Shown here: in pieces, positions 19,543 to 28,515 of the stretch
Layout: every line of letters begins with the position of its first letter
How positions within the stretch are numbered: the stretch's first letter is position 1
Origin: Gordonia asplenii
GTDB lineage: Bacteria > Actinomycetota > Actinomycetes > Mycobacteriales > Mycobacteriaceae
Assembly (NCBI RefSeq): GCF_012933505.1
Contig: NZ_JABBNB010000008.1
Coordinates: 1 to 64,000, forward strand
Length of the DNA: 64,000 bases
Direction: 5' to 3'
Notes under the pieces: generated by a model
Told to the model about the DNA's origin: nothing
Databases searched by the model: none
The model's input: only the letters and a program-made list of their open reading frames with translations
Program-made: the position numbers and the translations under genes

Positions 19543-20698
19543 CGATGTTGAACTCCGCGACTTGCGAAATGCATTGCGCGGCTATCTGAGTCGGATCGCC
19601 TCCGACGCCGATGTCGCCCGGTGGGACCGTGCCGAGCGCTTCCCAGACGAGGTGCTCGGTGGACTCGCTGCCCTAGGGGTCACCGGCCTGACGTTCGACG
19701 AACGCTACGGCGGGGTGGGGCCCGACTATCGAGCGCTGTGCGTTGTCGTCGAAGAGCTCGCGCGTGTCAGTGGAGCTCTCGCGTGGGTGTACCTCACAAC
19801 GGTGTCCGTGGCCGGTCGCGCGGTGGCGCGGTATGGCAGTGCCGATCTGCGGGCGCGGATTCTCCCGCAGATCGCGGCAGGTGATCTGCGGGTGTCGGTA
19901 GCACTCACCGAACCCGAGGCAGGGTCCGATCTTGGTGCGTTGCGTACGACCGGTGCACTGGACTCCGACAGCGTGGTGATCAACGGGCAGAAGGTGTTCA
20001 CTACCGGTGCAGACACTGCTGGCCGGATTCTGACCTTGGTCCGGACATCGGCACAGGCGCGGTTTCGTGGCGCGCTGACGTTCGTCCTAGTCCCTGCCGA
20101 CGCCGACGGGATCGAGGTGCGGCCGTTGGACAAGATGGCCGGGCAGGCGGCACACACGTGTGAGGTGTTCTACACCGATGTGCGCGTGCCGCGAACGGAG
20201 ATCGTCGGTGACGTGGGCGGCGCACTCGATATTCTCTTTGCCGCGCTGGACAGTGAGCGGGTGTGCACTGGGGCAATGGGATTGGGTATCGCACAAGGCG
20301 CATTGGACAAAGCGCGTGCGTATGCGTGTGAGCGCAAGCAGTTCGGCAAGGCCATCGTCGAGCACCAGGCGATCGCGCACCTCCTTGCTGACATGGTGAT
20401 CAGCGTCGACTCGGCTCGACTGCTGATCGAGCGTGCCGCCGACAAATTGCAGAGTGGAGCGCCGTGTGGCCACGAATCGGCCGTTGCCAAGATCGCCGGC
20501 TCGGAAGCAGGAACGTCGTGCGCCAACGGTGGGATGCAGATTCTCGGCGGCTATTCCTACATGACGGAGTACGGGATGGAACGCTATTGGCGCGAGTCCA
20601 AGCTGTACGAGATCGCTGCGGGCACGAATCAGATCCTCCGCGATTCCATCGCGAAATCGCTTGTTGGGCAGTCGGTGCGATACCGCCACTGCAACTAG
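19535..20698 (+). CDS. Acyl-CoA dehydrogenase, isovaleryl-CoA-dehydrogenase-like
   Basis: A 387-residue FAD acyl-CoA dehydrogenase. Typical motifs are ALTEPEAGSDLGALRTT, the ERKQFGKAI loop and MQILGGYSYMTEYGMERYWRE. The C-terminal YEIAAGTNQILR lacks the glutamate of the short/medium-chain type. A glutamate in LDSERVCTGAMGLG sits where isovaleryl-CoA dehydrogenase has its base, pointing to a branched or bulky acyl-CoA. The start is the TTG at 19535, overlapping the FadD stop by 8 bp, behind GGGAGG. Confidence 0.88.
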   Translation: MADDVELRDLRNALRGYLSRIASDADVARWDRAERFPDEVLGGLAALGVTGLTFDERYGGVGPDYRALCVVVEELARVSGALAWVYLTTVSVAGRAVARYGSADLRARILPQIAAGDLRVSVALTEPEAGSDLGALRTTGALDSDSVVINGQKVFTTGADTAGRILTLVRTSAQARFRGALTFVLVPADADGIEVRPLDKMAGQAAHTCEVFYTDVRVPRTEIVGDVGGALDILFAALDSERVCTGAMGLGIAQGALDKARAYACERKQFGKAIVEHQAIAHLLADMVISVDSARLLIERAADKLQSGAPCGHESAVAKIAGSEAGTSCANGGMQILGGYSYMTEYGMERYWRESKLYEIAAGTNQILRDSIAKSLVGQSVRYRHCN

Positions 20699-20716
20699 AT
20701 GATCGGACGGAAACAA

Positions 20717-21205
20717 ATGGCACAATCGCGACGGGGCGCCTTGCCGGTCGACCTCGAGGCCTTCTGCGATGAATGGTTCCGTGCGCTGAAGGCGCGCGAC
20801 ACCCAAGCGGTGGTCAACCTGACCACTCCGGACATCGTATGGGATGACACCGTGTTCTGGCCGAAAGTTGTTCACGGCCACGAAGAACTCACCTGCTACC
20901 TCGACGTCGTGTGGAGCACGACGCCCGACTACGACGTCGAGGAGCTCGATCGTTACTTCAAACCAGACGGCACCGGAGCAGTCGTGTTGTGGTGTCAAAC
21001 AGGAAGTGCCCCAGCCCATCTGGCTACGGGTAAGCGCTTCGCATTCGAAGGGTGCGATGTACTTCGCGCCTTCAGTGATGGCAAGTTGAGTCACTACCAG
21101 GCGGGCTACGAGATCGTCGAGATGTGTCGTCAACTCGGCCTCATTCCGCCACGGGGCAACCGACTCGGTGCGGCATATCTGATGTCGCTAAGGAGCCAGC
21201 CGTAG
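20717..21205 (+). CDS. NTF2/SnoaL-like protein
   Basis: A 162-residue NTF2-fold protein (FCDEWFRALKARDTQAVVNLTTPDIVWDD, then GYEIVEMCRQLG). Its tail GNRLGAAYLMSLR closely matches that of the convergent paralogue at 22087-22548 (GNKLGGAYLMSLR), which is unusual for this diverse fold. NTF2-like enzymes are isomerases, hydratases or small-molecule binders. The ATG at 20717 follows GGACGG; an ATG at 20699 overlapping the ACAD stop is the alternative. Last gene of the operon, 6 bp from the opposing SDR. Confidence 0.78.
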   Translation: MAQSRRGALPVDLEAFCDEWFRALKARDTQAVVNLTTPDIVWDDTVFWPKVVHGHEELTCYLDVVWSTTPDYDVEELDRYFKPDGTGAVVLWCQTGSAPAHLATGKRFAFEGCDVLRAFSDGKLSHYQAGYEIVEMCRQLGLIPPRGNRLGAAYLMSLRSQP

Positions 21206-21211
21206 CGGTGT

Positions 21212-22090
21212 TCAGCCTTTTCCTGCTCCCGAACCCCATCGGTCGGGGTTAGGGAACTGCAGCGCCTCGACGATCGGAAGGTTGTCGAAATCTACTTGCT
21301 GCCAACCGCTTTCACGTGACCACGTCGCCGTCGCCCGCGGATGGGACCACACCGACAGATCGGTTCCGTCGAACGACAGGCACTGGCCGTGGACGTCGAT
21401 CGACGCCCGCGCGAGATGGACCACGACGGGCGCCACCGATTCCGGTGACGGGAACTGCTGCGAGTGTGTTACACCGCCGTCGGCGTCGAAGATCCCAGTC
21501 ATGTCGGTGGCAGCGACCGGTGCAAGGCAGTTCACGGCGATGCCGTGCCGGTGCAGCTCCGCGTCCATCACCCGGGTCAACCCGACGATGCCGGCCTTCG
21601 CCGCGGCATAGTTGGCCTGGCCGAACATCCCGAACAGGCCGGAACCGGAGGTGATGTTGAGGATTCGCCCACCGGTACCTGCTGTTCGCATTGCTTGTGC
21701 CGCAGCCGAACTGCACGAGAAGGTGCCGCGCAGATGCACTGCGACAACCTCGTCGAACTCGGCTGCGGTCATCTTGGCGAAGGAACGATCGCGAGTGATC
21801 CCAGCGTTGTTCACCAGCATATCGACCCGCCCGAACGTGCTCACGCATCCTTCGATGAGTTCTCGGCAGAAGCCGTGATCGGCGACGGAGCCGGCGAAAC
21901 CCGTTGCGGTGGCACCGGTTTGTCGAATCTCGGCGACGACGAGGTCGGTAGATTCTTGGCTCGTGCCATTGACGACAACGGCCGCGCCCGCCGCGGCGAG
22001 AGCCTGGACGAAGGCCCGACCGAGGCCGCGCGTGGAACCGGTGACGACCACGGCCGAGCCCGCCAGCGGTCCAGGCGCGGCCCCAGTCAT
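21212..22090 (-). CDS. Short-chain dehydrogenase/reductase
   Basis: A 292-residue classical SDR. Cofactor motif TGSTRGLGRAF, NNAG at the NAG position, the serine in NITSGSGLFGMFG and catalytic YAAAKAG are present. The C-terminal extension (about 40 residues, ESGWQQVDFDNLPIVEAL) is longer than in FabG and resembles SDRs of the HSD17B4 type. It probably oxidises a 3-hydroxyacyl-CoA or similar alcohol. It overlaps the upstream NTF2-like gene by 4 bp (ATGA). Confidence 0.87.
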   Translation of the reverse strand: MTGAAPGPLAGSAVVVTGSTRGLGRAFVQALAAAGAAVVVNGTSQESTDLVVAEIRQTGATATGFAGSVADHGFCRELIEGCVSTFGRVDMLVNNAGITRDRSFAKMTAAEFDEVVAVHLRGTFSCSSAAAQAMRTAGTGGRILNITSGSGLFGMFGQANYAAAKAGIVGLTRVMDAELHRHGIAVNCLAPVAATDMTGIFDADGGVTHSQQFPSPESVAPVVVHLARASIDVHGQCLSFDGTDLSVWSHPRATATWSRESGWQQVDFDNLPIVEALQFPNPDRWGSGAGKG

Positions 22091-22548
22091 GAGCGACCGC
22101 GCAACGACATCAGGTACGCGCCGCCGAGCTTGTTTCCGCGCTCAGGTAGCGCGCCGAGCTGAATCAGCATGTCGGAAATGTCGTACGCCGCTTTGTAATT
22201 GAGCAGTTTGGCGTCGGCGAAGGCCAGAAATATGTCACAGCCGTGCGAATCGTAAGCCGCTTCCGGATTCAGCTTGGCTGGGCCGTGCCCGTACTGACGG
22301 AACAACACGATGCCCCGGCTGTGGTCGGCCGACGAGAACCGTTCGATCTCGTCGAACGCGACATCGGGCATCGCTTCCCAGATCTTGTCGACATAGGCGG
22401 GCATGCCGTCGATGCCGTGGATAACATCGGGCCAGAATACCCGGTCATCCCAGGTGATATCGGGGTGCAGCAGGTTCAAGACCTGCTCGGTGGAGTGTGA
22501 GTTCCACGCCTGGAGCCATCGGGTAGAGAAGTCGTCAAGGAATTCCAT
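22087..22548 (-). CDS. NTF2/SnoaL-like protein, paralogue of 20717-21205
   Basis: A 153-residue NTF2-fold protein (WLQAWNSHSTEQVLNLLHPDITWDDRVFW is the fold's helix-strand core, shown here only by its key WDD). It shares order, length and the C-terminal GNKLGGAYLMSLR tail with the protein of the opposing operon, so the two probably act on related substrates. It lies between a crotonase (6 bp gap) and an SDR (4-bp overlap), suggesting a dehydratase, isomerase or accessory role in a beta-oxidation-like sequence. Confidence 0.78.
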   Translation of the reverse strand: MEFLDDFSTRWLQAWNSHSTEQVLNLLHPDITWDDRVFWPDVIHGIDGMPAYVDKIWEAMPDVAFDEIERFSSADHSRGIVLFRQYGHGPAKLNPEAAYDSHGCDIFLAFADAKLLNYKAAYDISDMLIQLGALPERGNKLGGAYLMSLRGRS

Positions 22549-22554
22549 GGTGGG

Positions 22555-23319
22555 CTACTTGCTGATTCGCTTGTAGGCGGCGCCAATACGGTCAACCACG
22601 TCGGAGTGCCAGATCACCTCGCGGTAGGCCAGAGTCTCGTAGGTAAGAGCGCTGATCGGATCCATCGCCGGCGAGCGGCGGGCCATTTCCTTGTTGTTGA
22701 TCGCCGACGCCGTGGTGGTTTCGGCGATGGAACGAGCGAGCGTGGTCGCGGCCTCAACGACGGTGCCCGCCGGAACGAGACGATCGAGCAGCCCGATACG
22801 CGCTGCCTCAGCGGCGTCGATCTTGTCGCCGGAGAACGTGAGCAGCTTGGCCTGGCTTAGGCCGACAATCTTCCAGAGCGGTGAGAAGTAGGGGGTCAGG
22901 CCCATCTTGATCTGGGGGAATCCCATGATCGCGTTGTCGGCGCCGATCCGGATGTCACAGAACACCGCGATGTCGCAGCCGCCACCCAACGCGGGGCCGC
23001 CGACCGCGGCGATCGTGGGCTTGGGGTAGTCGAGGATCGCTCCATAGGCGCGCAGACACGCGTTGGAGTAGGCATCGCGACGCTCCTGGTTGGTGAACAT
23101 CGACTGCAGCTTCAAATCCAAACCGGCACAGAAGATTTCCTCACCACCGGTGATGACGACGCACGCGACATCGTCGTTGGTCGCCCAGTCGTCGAGGCAA
23201 TCGCTCAGGTCGGCGAACAACTCCAGGCTCAGCGCATTGCGCCGCTCGTAGCGACTGAAGGTAATCGTGCCGACGCCGTCGGCGATGGCGGTGGTGATTT
23301 CGGTATAGGTGTTCGACAT
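22555..23319 (-). CDS. Crotonase-fold protein (enoyl-CoA hydratase/isomerase family)
   Basis: A 254-residue crotonase with EEIFCAGLDLKLQ and GPALGGGCDIAVFCDI. As in the gene at 17257, Asp (GGCDI) and Gln (GFPQIKMG) replace the two glutamates of enoyl-CoA hydratase. Its C-terminal MDPISALTYETLAYREV also matches MDPLSACDYETAAYRDV of that protein, so the two are close paralogues. It lies between FadD (59 bp) and the NTF2-like gene (6 bp) in a minus-strand operon. Confidence 0.86.
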   Translation of the reverse strand: MSNTYTEITTAIADGVGTITFSRYERRNALSLELFADLSDCLDDWATNDDVACVVITGGEEIFCAGLDLKLQSMFTNQERRDAYSNACLRAYGAILDYPKPTIAAVGGPALGGGCDIAVFCDIRIGADNAIMGFPQIKMGLTPYFSPLWKIVGLSQAKLLTFSGDKIDAAEAARIGLLDRLVPAGTVVEAATTLARSIAETTTASAINNKEMARRSPAMDPISALTYETLAYREVIWHSDVVDRIGAAYKRISK

Positions 23320-23378
23320 GGTGTCGGGTCCTTTCGATGAAGCGAGGTTGGTAGTAGACAGGATTGGGCCGCAACGGT

Positions 23379-24908
23379 TTACGGCCAGTATTGGGATCGC
23401 AAACGGTTCTTCTGGAGCTTTCCGGTCGGGGTACGAGGTAACTCTTCGACGAAGTCAACGTTCTTGGGGGCCTTGTAGTGCGCCACTCGATCCCGTGCAT
23501 AGGCGATCAACTCATCGGCGGTAGCGGTGTCGGCTACGGTGCCGGGTTCAACCACCACAACGGCCTTCACCTGTTCACCCATCTCCTCGTCGGGCACCCC
23601 GATGACGGCGACGTCGAACACTTTCGGGTGCAGCGCGAGAGCGTCTTCGATCTCCTGCGGGTAGATGTTCACTCCGCCGGAGATGATCATGAAGGTCTTG
23701 CGGTCAGTGAGGAAGAGATAGCCGTCCTCATCGAGGTAGCCCACATCACCGACCGCGGTCCAGGTGGGGTGAGCAGGATGTTGTGCTGCCGCAGTCTTTT
23801 CCGGCGCTCGGTGATACTCGAACGGCAGGACGTCGCGCTCGAAGTAGATGGTGCCGACGTCGCGTGCGGGCAACTCGGTGCCGGCGTCGTCGCAGATGTG
23901 GGCGACGCCCATCACGCTTCTGCCGACCGAGCCGGGCCGCTCCAGCCATTCCGGCGTGCTGATGAACGTGAAACCGTTCGCTTCGGTGGCGCTGTAGTAC
24001 TCGAACAGGATGGGGCCCACCCAGTCGATCATCGCCCGCTTGACGTCGATCGGACACGGTGCAGCAGCATGGACGAGGACCCGCAGACTGGAGATGTCGA
24101 ATCGCTTGCGCACGGGCTCAGGGAGTTTGAGCAGCCGCACGAACATCGTGGGCACCATTTGGGTGGCAGTGATCCGGTACTTCTCAATGAAGCCGAGTGC
24201 TTGCTCGGCGTCGAAGCCGGGTGCGATGACGACCGTGGCACCAATGGCGAGGAGTCCGGCGGACCACCCGAGTGGGGCTGCATGATAGATCGGGGCGGTG
24301 GTCAAATACACGTCGTCGCTGCTCAAGTTGAAGAACTTGTCGAGGAGGACGTAAAGCGGCTCGCCGGGTTCGTCGACCTGCCGGTCGGGCAGCGGTGGTT
24401 TGATGCCCTTCGGAAATCCGGTGGTCCCAGACGAATACAGCATCATCGCGCCGCACGGCTGGTCGGTCAGTGCATCGCCTTCGGTGGTGATGGCTTCTTC
24501 GTAGGAGCCAAACCCGTCGACCTGGCCGCCGAACGCGAGGCGCAGTTCCAGATTCTTCGAACGCTCACTGGCCGTTGCAGCCAGGTCCGCGAGGTCCGCG
24601 GCCACAATGAAGGCGCGCGCCTCACTGTCGTCGACGATATAGGCGATCTCCTCGGAGCGCAGGTGCCGATTGACGGCGGTGACGTAGAGGCCGACGCGGC
24701 GGGTGGCCCAGTAAACAACCAGTGCCTCAAGGGTATTGGTGGTGAGTAGGGCAACCGAGTCGCCCCGGCCCAGGCCGGCGTTGCGGAAGGCGCGAGCCAG
24801 TGCCGCCGATGAGTCGTCGAGCTCGCGGTAGGTGATCAACCGGCCCGAATCGGCGATGACGACGGCGATCTTGTTGGGGTGCTGTTGGGCGGTGATTCCT
24901 GGATACAT
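23379..24908 (-). CDS. Acyl-CoA synthetase (FadD-like)
   Basis: A 509-residue ANL ligase. P-loop MMLYSSGTTGFPKGIKPPL, YYSATEANG, YLFLTDRKTFMIISGGVNIYP and the catalytic lysine segment PRTPTGKLQKN are intact. The opening MYPGITAQQHPNK and the P-loop resemble the ligase at the right end of the window (63193), suggesting a shared substrate class. It belongs to the minus-strand operon running from 27424 to 21212. Confidence 0.9.
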   Translation of the reverse strand: MYPGITAQQHPNKIAVVIADSGRLITYRELDDSSAALARAFRNAGLGRGDSVALLTTNTLEALVVYWATRRVGLYVTAVNRHLRSEEIAYIVDDSEARAFIVAADLADLAATASERSKNLELRLAFGGQVDGFGSYEEAITTEGDALTDQPCGAMMLYSSGTTGFPKGIKPPLPDRQVDEPGEPLYVLLDKFFNLSSDDVYLTTAPIYHAAPLGWSAGLLAIGATVVIAPGFDAEQALGFIEKYRITATQMVPTMFVRLLKLPEPVRKRFDISSLRVLVHAAAPCPIDVKRAMIDWVGPILFEYYSATEANGFTFISTPEWLERPGSVGRSVMGVAHICDDAGTELPARDVGTIYFERDVLPFEYHRAPEKTAAAQHPAHPTWTAVGDVGYLDEDGYLFLTDRKTFMIISGGVNIYPQEIEDALALHPKVFDVAVIGVPDEEMGEQVKAVVVVEPGTVADTATADELIAYARDRVAHYKAPKNVDFVEELPRTPTGKLQKNRLRSQYWP

Positions 24909-24946
24909 GGCAGAGTTTCCTGTCTTGCAAGGGAATGGACGGAGCG

Positions 24947-25795
24947 TCAGGTGACCGGGAGGCGAAGGGTCGCAGTGGCTTTCGTTCCGACTCGACCGTC
25001 GGCGGCGTAGAGCTGGGCGTCGTAGGTGGCGAACTGCCTACCGCGCCGAGTGGCCGTGACGCCGACGGTGAGTTCCGTGTCGTCGGCGGGCAACGGGCGA
25101 AGGTACTCGACACTGCAGTTGCCGAAGGCGACGGGTGCGCCGGTGTCGACGACGGCAAGATTCTCGATGGCGGCGAACAACGCTGCCGCCTGCACGCCGC
25201 CGTGCACCACACCGGAGGGATTTGCCGTCCACTCCCTGATCGGCCATGTCACGGTGGTCCGCGTCATATCGGGGACAAACTCAAGCAACTCGGTCAACGA
25301 CGTCGAATCCGTATGGGGTTCAGTAGGTATGAAAGGCATTGGCAGCGCGGCGTCGATAGAGACGAACATCCCCATGCCGGTTGCGAGCAACACGCCATCG
25401 TCACCGCGCAGCTCGCAGGTGCCCATGGTGAGGTTGTCGTCGGCGAAACTATGCCGGGTGAGTCCGCGAATGTGGGTTGCGGTGGCGAACGCGGCCGCGT
25501 TGACGTTGAGATCCATCCGCAGGGTCACGCAACTGTGCGGTGATCCTGGCCGAAGTGCTCCCCGCGCGAGCAACAGATCGACGAGTGTCATCAGCCACCC
25601 GGGATTGCCGCTGCCAGAAGGCTTTACGCAGTCCGCTGCCGTATGGTTCTCGCTCGCCCCGAGCAATCGGACGCCAAAGACGGCGTCTGGTTTTCCAGTC
25701 GGACCGATCGGATCGACCGGTCGAGCAATTGCCGACGCGAAGTCGCGGTCGAAGGTCGAGCCGTCCGGATCAGTCGGTGCCACAGGGGAGTTCAT
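24947..25795 (-). CDS. Acyl-CoA thioesterase, double hot-dog
   Basis: A 282-residue protein with two PaaI/4HBT-like hot-dog halves. In the N-terminal half GNPGWLMTLVDLLLARGAL takes the helix position. In the C-terminal half NPSGVVHGGVQAAALFAAIE carries the typical N..G..HGG signature, followed by EYLRPLPADDTELTVGV. It should hydrolyse an acyl-CoA and free CoA from stalled intermediates. It lies 3 bp after the upstream FadD stop and 38 bp before the next FadD. Confidence 0.82.
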   Translation of the reverse strand: MNSPVAPTDPDGSTFDRDFASAIARPVDPIGPTGKPDAVFGVRLLGASENHTAADCVKPSGSGNPGWLMTLVDLLLARGALRPGSPHSCVTLRMDLNVNAAAFATATHIRGLTRHSFADDNLTMGTCELRGDDGVLLATGMGMFVSIDAALPMPFIPTEPHTDSTSLTELLEFVPDMTRTTVTWPIREWTANPSGVVHGGVQAAALFAAIENLAVVDTGAPVAFGNCSVEYLRPLPADDTELTVGVTATRRGRQFATYDAQLYAADGRVGTKATATLRLPVT

Positions 25796-25798
25796 GGA

Positions 25799-27424
25799 TC
25801 AGTTGTCCAGACGCGCGGCGAGTTCGGTAGCCAGGTCGTTGAGATCGACCAACCGGAACTTCTGGATCTTGCCCGACGCCGTGGTCGGAATTGACGCCAC
25901 CACATGCCACTGCACCGGAAGCTTCGCGCGGGCGAGTTTCATCGCGTCCAGGTGAGCAAGGAACTTCTGCGCACCGTCCCACTCGATTCCGTCGTGCAGG
26001 CTGATCCAGGCGCCGACCGCTTCGCCGAACCTGTCGTCGGGCACCGCGGTGACCGCGGCTTGAGCGATGTCGGGGTGCGAGAGCAGCGCGGATTCGATGT
26101 CTTGAGTGGAGAACTTCTCACCGCCGCGATTGACGATGTCCTTGGATCGACCGGTCATGCGGACCCATCCGTCGATGACCTGTCCGACGTCGCCGGGATA
26201 GAACCAACCGTCGCTGTCGATCTGCGCGGCGGTCACCACCTTGTCGGTGTAGCCGTCGAACAGCTGTGGGCCGCGGATGCGTAGTTCGCCGATCTGGCCA
26301 GCGGGCAGACGCTGGCGCAGATCGTCGACGGACTCGATTTCCATGCCGTCGAGAATGCGACCATCCCACTCCGCACGTTGCTCGATGAGGTCGGATCGTC
26401 TTGCCGCAGTGCAGATTCCGGCGGTCTCGGTCATTCCGTAGCACCGGGTGGCCTGAATGCCGACGGCCTGAGCGTCATGGATGAGCGAGGGCGGGATGGT
26501 GGCGCCAGCCGCCATGTAGTCGGTGAGTCGATGGGTGGGGCCGGCGCCGCGCTGATACCGGTCGACCAGATCCTGTAGGAACAGAGTGGCGCCCATCATC
26601 AGCGTAACGCCCTCGCGCTCGATGACTTCGACGGCCGCATCGGCATTCCACCCGGGCATGATCACCGAGCGGGCACCGAGGTAGGCCGGGAAGATAACGC
26701 CGGCGATGAAGCCGCCGAGATGTGACAGGGGGGTGGCTGCAGCCAGCACCGTCGACTCATCGAGTTCGCCGACATCGGCGAAGTTGCGCAGGTGTGCGAT
26801 CAGTGCCCGCGAGCTCAGCAGTGCCCCCTTAGGAGCCGAGGTGGTTCCCGACGTATAGAGAATGAGCGCTGGCTGATCGGCGGCAAGTGGTTCGGGCAGA
26901 GGGACATTCGTCGGAGGGGGCGCGTCGACGCCGGGGACTGTGGCCCAGCCGTCGTGGTTGCCGTCGATGGCGAACTTCAATCGAGGGGTGTGGTTGTGCT
27001 CGGCCAGCGCCCCATCGATCTCGGCCGTCGGGGTGCGCGACCCGAGCGTCGCCGCGGCAGCGACCACCGAGGGGCGGCTGTCGGCGATGATCTGTGCGGT
27101 TTCGTGTTCACGGTAGATGGGGACCACGGGTACGTTCACCGCGCCGATGCGAAATGCCGCAACCTGAAGTACCAGTGCCTCAAGGCAATTGGGTAGCTGC
27201 ACCAAGATGCGATCGCCCTGACCGACGCCCGCGGCGACCATGGTCGCCGCGACCGACTCGGTCCAGGCAGCGAATTGACCGTAGGTGAGTCGTTGGCCGC
27301 CGAAGGAGAAGAGTTCGCGGTCGGGGTACTTGGCTGCCTGATTGGTGACTAGGTCGCCGATGCGTTCGTCTGTCCACAGGCCCTGCTCGACGTAGGTCTG
27401 GGCGCGGCTGGCGGTAAGCGGCAT
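25799..27424 (-). CDS. Acyl-CoA synthetase (cyclohexanecarboxylate/fatty acid type)
   Basis: A 541-residue ANL ligase with LILYTSGTTSAPKGALL, CYGMTETAG, MTGRSKDIVNRGGEKFS and PTTASGKIQKFRL. The start is the ATG at 27424 behind GGAGAG; the ATG at 27439 has no comparable site and upstream codons run through the divergent promoter. First gene of the minus-strand operon, and its promoter region shares operator-like sequences with that of the TetR gene at 30732. Confidence 0.9.
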   Translation of the reverse strand: MPLTASRAQTYVEQGLWTDERIGDLVTNQAAKYPDRELFSFGGQRLTYGQFAAWTESVAATMVAAGVGQGDRILVQLPNCLEALVLQVAAFRIGAVNVPVVPIYREHETAQIIADSRPSVVAAAATLGSRTPTAEIDGALAEHNHTPRLKFAIDGNHDGWATVPGVDAPPPTNVPLPEPLAADQPALILYTSGTTSAPKGALLSSRALIAHLRNFADVGELDESTVLAAATPLSHLGGFIAGVIFPAYLGARSVIMPGWNADAAVEVIEREGVTLMMGATLFLQDLVDRYQRGAGPTHRLTDYMAAGATIPPSLIHDAQAVGIQATRCYGMTETAGICTAARRSDLIEQRAEWDGRILDGMEIESVDDLRQRLPAGQIGELRIRGPQLFDGYTDKVVTAAQIDSDGWFYPGDVGQVIDGWVRMTGRSKDIVNRGGEKFSTQDIESALLSHPDIAQAAVTAVPDDRFGEAVGAWISLHDGIEWDGAQKFLAHLDAMKLARAKLPVQWHVVASIPTTASGKIQKFRLVDLNDLATELAARLDN

Positions 27425-27451
27425 GGTCTCTCCAACCATCGGTGTGTCAGG

Positions 27452-27521
27452 TGCAACAAACACTACATCATGTTCGGAAAGTTCTGGCAATAAATTCGTA
27501 CGCGATGTATTCTTTGTTGCA
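27452..27521. promoter_or_regulatory. Divergent promoter with TetR-type motifs and long inverted arms
   Basis: TGCAACAAA (27452-27460) and TTTGTTGCA (27513-27521) are perfectly complementary and 52 bp apart. Inside them lie CGAACA-T-GATGT on the minus strand (27465-27476) and the related TTCGTACGCGATGT (27495-27508). Two more copies of the CGAACA-N-GATGT motif lie between the decayed crotonase and the TetR gene (30611-30654), so this TetR is the likely ligand. Confidence 0.55.
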
Positions 27522-27588
27522 TGCCCGACGATGGTCGAGCACTGCCGCGCTCGGGCGGACACAATCGTTGACTACCAAAGGAATTCGC

Positions 27589-28380
27589 ATGGCGACTTTC
27601 AAGTACCTCCTCGCCTCTGTCGAAGACGGCGTCGGCATCATGCAGCTGAATCATCCGGAAAAGCGGAACGCGCTGGGGTGGGAACTGCACCGAGAAATCA
27701 TCGCGGCGCTCGACGCCTGGGCCTACGACGATGAGGTTGCGGCGGTGTTGATCATCGGAAATGAGGACTACTTCTGTGCGGGTTGGGCGCTGGACGTCCT
27801 GCAGGACACCAAAGATTCCGATCGCACCAAGTTCACCGATCTGGCATTGCAACTCATGGTCGCCATCTACGACTACCGCAAGCCGACAGTTGCTGCGGTC
27901 GCTGGCGTCGCGCCCGGCTATGGCATGGACGTGGCCAACATGTGTGACATCACCATCGCCACCAAGACTGCATCCTTCGGTTCGACGCAGGTCAAGTACG
28001 CGATGAATGGCTTCTACCACGGCATGCTGGGCAAGATGAACACGCAACGTGCGCGGCGGATGTTGTTCACCGGCGACCCGATCTCGGCCGAGGAGGGTCT
28101 GCGGGTCGGCTTGGTCGACGAACTCGTCGAGGTAGGCGCCCTGCGGGAGAACGCGCTGCGGCTCGCGAAGCAGATCGCCGAGAATGGGGCTGAGCTCAGC
28201 ACCGTTCTCAAGGAGGTCGCATTGCGCGCGCAGAATATGGATCACGTGGGCGCCACCGCCTATGAGCTGCGCGTCACCCACGACCTGGTGCAGCGTGGTC
28301 TGTTCGCCGAGCGGATCGCCAGCGGTCTGGAGAAGCTGAAGTCGGGCCGCAGTCGGGCCACCGAGCGGGCCGCGCTGTAG
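27589..28380 (+). CDS. Crotonase-fold protein
   Basis: A 263-residue crotonase from the ATG behind AAAGGA. NEDYFCAGWALDV and VAPGYGMDVANMCDI give the CoA/oxyanion region. Asp (GMDV) and Gln (GSTQVKYA) again stand at the two glutamate positions, placing it with the crotonases at 17257 and 22555. It is transcribed alone, divergent from the FadD operon, and ends at a large stem-loop. Confidence 0.85.
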   Translation: MATFKYLLASVEDGVGIMQLNHPEKRNALGWELHREIIAALDAWAYDDEVAAVLIIGNEDYFCAGWALDVLQDTKDSDRTKFTDLALQLMVAIYDYRKPTVAAVAGVAPGYGMDVANMCDITIATKTASFGSTQVKYAMNGFYHGMLGKMNTQRARRMLFTGDPISAEEGLRVGLVDELVEVGALRENALRLAKQIAENGAELSTVLKEVALRAQNMDHVGATAYELRVTHDLVQRGLFAERIASGLEKLKSGRSRATERAAL

Positions 28381-28398
28381 GCGCCTCCCGCGAACAAG

Positions 28399-28458
28399 TT
28401 CGACCTGGCAGGACAGATGCGACTTCGTTTGGAGTCGAATGTGTCCTATCAGGTCGAA
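28399..28458. terminator. Bidirectional stem-loop between convergent genes
   Basis: TTCGACCTG-GC-AGGACA (28399-28415) pairs with TGTCCT-AT-CAGGTCGAA (28442-28458), 15 of 17 bases. A second stem CGACT/AGTCG nests inside the loop. It lies between the crotonase stop and the end of the thioesterase pseudogene, where a shared terminator is expected. Confidence 0.55.
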
Positions 28459-28515
28459 TTTGATGATGCGAAACATGTTGGAGCGGTGAGGAATTCGAGT
28501 CGGTAGGTCCGTACG

